Below, piece after piece: positions 5,816 through 11,325 of a stretch of 11,325 nucleotides of DNA. The first letter of the stretch is position 1; the number at the start of each line of letters is the position of its first letter. The notes beneath the pieces were generated by a model. It ran no database searches and was not told the DNA's origin. It saw only the letters and a list, made by a program, of their open reading frames with translations. Origin of the DNA: Vulcanimicrobiota bacterium (lineage in GTDB: Bacteria; Vulcanimicrobiota; Vulcanimicrobiia; Vulcanimicrobiales; Vulcanimicrobiaceae); NCBI GenBank assembly GCA_013043945.1, contig JABEUW010000116.1, positions 1 to 11,325 on the forward strand. The letters run 5' to 3'. A program made the position numbers and the translations under genes.

Positions 5816-6884
5816 CGAGCAGCGCTCCGAGACGCGCGCGAATCGTCGCCACGAAGCGTTCGGTCGAGAAGCGCGCCGCATGTGCGCGTAACGTCGCCGC
5901 CTGGAATCGTGCCGGGTCGAACTCGTGCAGCACGGCCGCGAGATCGTTTGCGTCGGGGCGATCGAAGAAGGCTCCCGTCGCTCCCTCGACGATGCTCTCG
6001 GTCGCACCCCCGGCGCGAAAGGCGATACTCGGCGTGCCACTCGCCGCTGCTTCCAGCGGCATCAAGCCGAAATCTTCGACGCCCGGCACCAGGACGGCGC
6101 GAGCGCGCGCGAGTTCGTCGGCGATCTCGCCGTCGCCGCGTTCGCCGAGAAAGTGCACCGGCGCTCCCTGCGCGCGCCGTTCGAGCGCGGCGCGCATGGG
6201 ACCATCACCGACGATACGGAGCGGCACGCCCGCGATCCGAGCGGCATCGATCGCCAGATCGACGCGTTTGTATGGGAGGAGGCGCGCGACCACCAGAAAA
6301 GCATCGCCCGGCGCACGAGGCTGTGTGAAACGCGCCATATCGACCGGTGGGTGCAGCACGTCGAGATGCCGACCGTAATACTGTAAGGCACGCCGCGCCG
6401 TCGTTGCGGAGTTCGCCAGCATCTCCGTGGGACGTTGCGCGGCTCGAAGATCCCACCGCACCAACCCTGAGACGAGCGGGCGAGCGAGAAGGCCGACGCC
6501 GAGCCCTCCGACGTAGGCGTCGTAATCGAAGAGAAAACGACTGACCGAATGGAGGTAGCAGAGGTGTACGCAACCCGCCGGCACGCGCACGCCTTTCGCC
6601 CAGGCAGAGGACGAGCTCAGAATTGCATCGTAGCCGGAAAAATCAAAACGTTCGAAGGCGTTGGGATAGAACGGCGCATACCAACGGAAGCGCGAGCGGA
6701 TCCACGGCATTGCGGCGAGCCAAGAGCTGTGAATCGTGCGCCCGGCAAACCAATCCCCCGTTCGCCGTTCATCGTAAAACGCGGTGTAGATCGGCGCATC
6801 GGGAAACGCCGCAGCAAGCGTCGCGAAAACGCGCTCCGCTCCGCCGCGTTGATTGAGATAGTCGTGAACGAGTGCGAGCTTCAG
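5805..6884 (-). CDS. GT4-family glycosyltransferase, probable CTG start
   Basis: A glycosyltransferase of 359 aa if read from the CTG at 6884. The segment before the first in-frame ATG (6710) reads KLALVHDYLNQRGGAE, then RVFATLAAAFPDAPIYTAFY, which is the conserved N-terminus of this GT4 subgroup, with VHDYL and GGAER. An ATG start would delete this half of the Rossmann domain. No ATG, GTG or TTG precedes that block in frame, and CTG falls exactly where family members have Met-Lys-Leu. The CTG overlaps the stop of the upstream M16 gene as CTGA, with GGAAG a few nt upstream. C-terminal motifs are VLHPPVD (176-182), ARLLPYKRVD (200-209; R201, K206), IVGDGP (224-229) and EX7E (E270, E278). Likely role: surface polysaccharide or lipid-linked glycan synthesis, with a GDP- or UDP-sugar as donor. 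The sugar cannot be specified. Confidence 0.85.
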   Translation of the reverse strand: MKLALVHDYLNQRGGAERVFATLAAAFPDAPIYTAFYDERRTGDWFAGRTIHSSWLAAMPWIRSRFRWYAPFYPNAFERFDFSGYDAILSSSSAWAKGVRVPAGCVHLCYLHSVSRFLFDYDAYVGGLGVGLLARPLVSGLVRWDLRAAQRPTEMLANSATTARRALQYYGRHLDVLHPPVDMARFTQPRAPGDAFLVVARLLPYKRVDLAIDAARIAGVPLRIVGDGPMRAALERRAQGAPVHFLGERGDGEIADELARARAVLVPGVEDFGLMPLEAAASGTPSIAFRAGGATESIVEGATGAFFDRPDANDLAAVLHEFDPARFQAATLRAHAARFSTERFVATIRARLGALLDAR

Positions 6885-8176
6885 GAGCCGCTTCCGTCGC
6901 TTCCCTGCACGACGGCGATGGTGGGATGGACGAGGTAACGCTTGGCGACGCGGGCGAGATCGGCGGGCGTCACATTCGCGATCGCCGCAATCGTTTTTGC
7001 GACGGGGTCCCCGGTGCCGCCGGCCTCGCGAAAGAGGCGCAACAAGCGCAGGCGCGCACGCGGGTCGCTCTCCTGGCGGGCGAAATCACCGATCGCCTGC
7101 GATTTTAAGCGATCGATGCTTCCGTGAAGTTTGCCCGAACCGATCATCTGCGAGAGTGCGAGGGCTCCGCCGATGAGTTGGTCGGGGCGACCGACGGCCC
7201 CCGACGCGTAGAGCAGTAATTGCGGGCGCCCGGCGAGCGAGCGATAGCGAGCGCCGTAGGAGCGGCTGAGATAGAACGCGTCGAGTCCCTTCGGCAGCCC
7301 CGCCGTCTCGGCGAGAATACGTTTCATCAGCGTTGCTTCCACGAGCATCGCGGGAAAATCCGCAGAGGTGGGTTTCGGAGCGAGAAACGAGGCGACGATC
7401 ATCGTCGAGAGCGTCGGGCGAGTCGTGCGCAAGACCAAGGTCGCGGCGTCGAGGACGAGTGCCGGCGAGCTCACGCTCGGCGATCTCCCACCGGGCAGCG
7501 CCTCCGCTACCCGTGCGAGCGCGGCGTCGAGCCCCGGTGCCCGTTCGCCGACGATCGTTCTTGCGATATCGCCTCGACGATAATGCCAAAGATAGAACGC
7601 ACGCGCTTGCGCGATCGAGAGATGTTGCACCGAGAATGGCGTTCCATCGCGCGGCATCGCGAGATTACCGGAGCGGGCGAGCGAACGTCGCAGCATCTCG
7701 GTCGCGAGCTCCCAGTTATTTTGCTGCCGTTCCGCGATGCGAGCGAGCAACGCCTTACGCGCCGCAGTCACCGCCGTCAGGGAAAAATCCGGCGCATTCA
7801 TCGCCGTGGCCAACACCGTAACCAGCCTCGGCATCGCGTCGGGAAGCCCGGCGAGCTCGATCGCAACGCGGTCGTCGTGGACGTGGATATTGAGAGCACC
7901 GCCCTCGGAGCGAATCGCATCTTCGAGGGGCAGCGAGAGCCCGCTCACCTCAACCGGCGTCCGGGCGAGCAACCGTGCGTCGAGTGCCGCAATACCGTTC
8001 TCACTCTCCGGTTGCCGATCGAGGCCGGCGCGGAGATCGATCTGCAAAAACGTGACCGGACGAACCGGTAGCGATTCGGCGGAAACCTCGCTCTCCGCGT
8101 GCGCTCGAAGCGGTGCGGAAACGAGCGCTGCAGCGATCGCAGCGACGAATGCAAACGACACGAGACGCTTCATCAT
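6881..8176 (-). CDS. M16-family protein, second copy, lacks zinc motif
   Basis: A 431-aa exported protein with signal peptide MMKRLVSFAFVAAIAAALVS, cleavage near AHA. It follows the two-lobe M16 (pitrilysin/MPP-like) plan. The first lobe has GIAALDARLL, an EGGALNIHVHDDRVAIELAGLP strand pair (about 84-105) and the LARIAERQQ helix. The second lobe starts near LVLRTTRPTLSTMIVASF and ends with NVTPADLARVAKRYL. Active M16 enzymes bind zinc through HxxEH followed by a distant Glu. The aligned residues here are A64, L65, D66, A67 and R68, so no ligand remains and peptidase activity is not expected. The ATG at 8176 forms an ATGA overlap with the upstream M16 gene; a second ATG (8173) is equally possible. 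It may be the non-catalytic subunit of a heterodimer, but its neighbour is dead as well. Confidence 0.85.
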   Translation of the reverse strand: MMKRLVSFAFVAAIAAALVSAPLRAHAESEVSAESLPVRPVTFLQIDLRAGLDRQPESENGIAALDARLLARTPVEVSGLSLPLEDAIRSEGGALNIHVHDDRVAIELAGLPDAMPRLVTVLATAMNAPDFSLTAVTAARKALLARIAERQQNNWELATEMLRRSLARSGNLAMPRDGTPFSVQHLSIAQARAFYLWHYRRGDIARTIVGERAPGLDAALARVAEALPGGRSPSVSSPALVLDAATLVLRTTRPTLSTMIVASFLAPKPTSADFPAMLVEATLMKRILAETAGLPKGLDAFYLSRSYGARYRSLAGRPQLLLYASGAVGRPDQLIGGALALSQMIGSGKLHGSIDRLKSQAIGDFARQESDPRARLRLLRLFREAGGTGDPVAKTIAAIANVTPADLARVAKRYLVHPTIAVVQGSDGSGS

Positions 8177-9449
8177 GCGCTCTTTTCTGCAACGGCGGTC
8201 ATGAGGATCGTGGTTGGATCTTCGAGATAGCGTCGCACTGCGGCGGCGACGCTCTGCGGAGTCAAGCGCGAGATGCTGCGCGCATATTGCCCTCCCGGCA
8301 ATCCGGGAGCGTACGCTGCGTCGCCCGCGGCAGCGTACCATCCGAGATTATCGGAGAGACCCTGGGGTACGTCGATCGCCGATGCAAGATGAAAGCGAAA
8401 GGCACGTAACAAGCGATCGAAGCGCGGGCGCGAGAGCGGCGTACGCAGGCGTACGAGATCGTCGAGCAGCACGCTCTCCATTTTTTTCGGATCGGTCCCG
8501 ACGCCGAAGATCGTGAAAACTCCGTTGCCTTGTAAGGTCACGAAGCGCGCCACGGCGACGCCACCGGCGGGGAGCGGAAGCGCGCGGCCAAGCTCTCGAT
8601 CGAGTAACGCCGAAGCGACAAAATCGAGTGCCGTTGCCTCATCGCGCGAGGCGATCGGCGGCCCTGCGAACCCAATAGCGATCGCCGGACTCGAGCCTTG
8701 GACCGATTGCATCGTCGCGCTCTCGACCGACGGTGATTCGAGGGGAGCGTCCTTGCCCGAGCGCCCCACCGCAGCGATTTGCGCGAGCAATGAGGAGTCT
8801 ACCGCGCCGGCAAAGGAGAGGCTTGCATTTCCGGGGCGGAAAGCGCGCTCGGCATACTTTCGCACTTGTTGCAAGTGCATCGCATCGAGCGAGGAGGCCG
8901 AGCTCGGATAGACCGGCGCGTGCATCGGACCGCTGGTAAAGAGCGCGGCAAAGAGCCGCCTCTGCAGTTCGTTCTCGATGTTAAAGCGCTCCTCGACCGC
9001 TCGTACGCTCGTTTCGTGGCGCGCTTCGTCGAGTGATTTCGCATCGATCGTTCCGGCAAAATACGCTTCTGCGAGGGCGCGCACTGTGGTCGGCGCCTGC
9101 GCTTTCGGAACGACGATACTGATGCCTAAGAGGTTCGGCGAGGGCTCGATTTCGATCGTTCCACCGACTCCCTCGACGATTTCGCGGAGCGAAAGTCCCC
9201 CGACGACCGGTACGTCGGCGAGGGCGTGCGCGGCGAGATCGGCGATGCCGGGGCTATCGAACGAGTAGCCGCTCGCCGGCACGTGAAGCCAGAGTCCGAT
9301 TGCTGCAGTCGGCGATGCCGGATCGGCGGCGAACGAGTACCCCGCGCCGCTCGTTAAATGCCCGATATTGCCGGGCGCGGCATCGGCACGAACGCTCGCG
9401 AAGGTCGGTAAAAGAACGGCACACGCGAGAAGCGCGGGAGCGAGACGCT

Positions 9450-9453
<4 letters not shown>
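8173..9453 (-). CDS. M16-family protein, first copy, lacks zinc motif
   Basis: A 426-aa exported protein. Residues 1-25 (MKRLAPALLACAVLLPTFAS, cleavage near RADA) form a signal peptide. The M16 N-lobe is recognisable in FDSPGIADLAAHALAD (65-80), VEGVGGTIEIEPSPNLLGISIVV and DEARHETSVRAVEERF. The C-lobe holds AIAIGFAGPPIASRD and ISRLTPQSVAAAVRRYLEDP. The HxxEH zinc site is degraded to D72-L73-A74-A75-H76: one histidine survives, while the other histidine and the catalytic glutamate are gone. Proteolysis is thus unlikely. The start is GTG at 9453, sharing GTGA with the ftsH stop, which indicates translational coupling. Its position between ftsH and a second dead M16 suggests a two-part periplasmic or surface scaffold, chaperone or peptide-binding complex. 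That role is inference. Confidence 0.85.

Positions 9454-11325
<1,872 letters not shown>

Noticed and set aside
7220..8071. Long plus-strand reading frame opposite the second M16 gene (and similar ones at 4684-5580, 863-1324 and 9681-10388)
   Set aside because: Arg-rich, low-complexity products antisense to clear genes; a common effect of GC-rich codon use.

Overview
The window is bacterial, GC-rich and almost fully coding, with nine supported genes in three transcriptional blocks. It has no RNA gene, insertion sequence, CRISPR array or phage gene that I can recognise. The gene mix suggests a deep-branching, high-GC bacterium near the Terrabacteria, possibly Eremiobacterota (WPS-2). The reasons are a Firmicutes-style pairing of a DUF348/G5/3D cell-wall protein with rsmA, a Gram-positive-type LexA box, and a GT9 (heptosyltransferase-like) protein that hints at a diderm envelope. 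This placement is inference only.

Left block (148-1741, minus strand): a GT4 glycosyltransferase is followed by a 138-aa protein with a faint RNase H-like pattern. Between them lies a 22-bp palindrome with the core GAAC-N4-GTTC, which matches the Gram-positive SOS box. It sits directly upstream of the small gene, which has its own strong Shine-Dalgarno (SD) sequence.

Divergent intergenic region (1742-2118): 377 bp with a possible extended -10 promoter facing right, several GC-rich inverted repeats, and on the left side a strong SD feeding a nine-codon leader ORF ahead of the GT4 gene.

Middle block (2119-4665, plus strand): a secreted DUF348-DUF348-G5-3D wall hydrolase, rsmA (16S rRNA dimethyladenosine transferase) joined by a GTGA overlap, and a CPBP intramembrane protease overlapping the rsmA end by 74 nt. 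This block meets the next one tail to tail with a 14-bp overlap.

Right block (11325-4652, minus strand): ftsH (5' end beyond the window), two exported M16-family proteins that both lack the HxxEH zinc motif, a GT4 glycosyltransferase that appears to use a CTG start, and a GT9-like glycosyltransferase. The first three junctions in this operon are NTGA overlaps with three different start codons (GTGA, ATGA, CTGA); the fourth overlaps by 11 bp. The block joins envelope protein quality control (FtsH, M16 pseudo-proteases) with surface glycan assembly.

The observations most worth following are the LexA-type box in front of the RNase H-like gene, the tandem catalytically dead M16 pair behind ftsH, and the CTGA start/stop junction.
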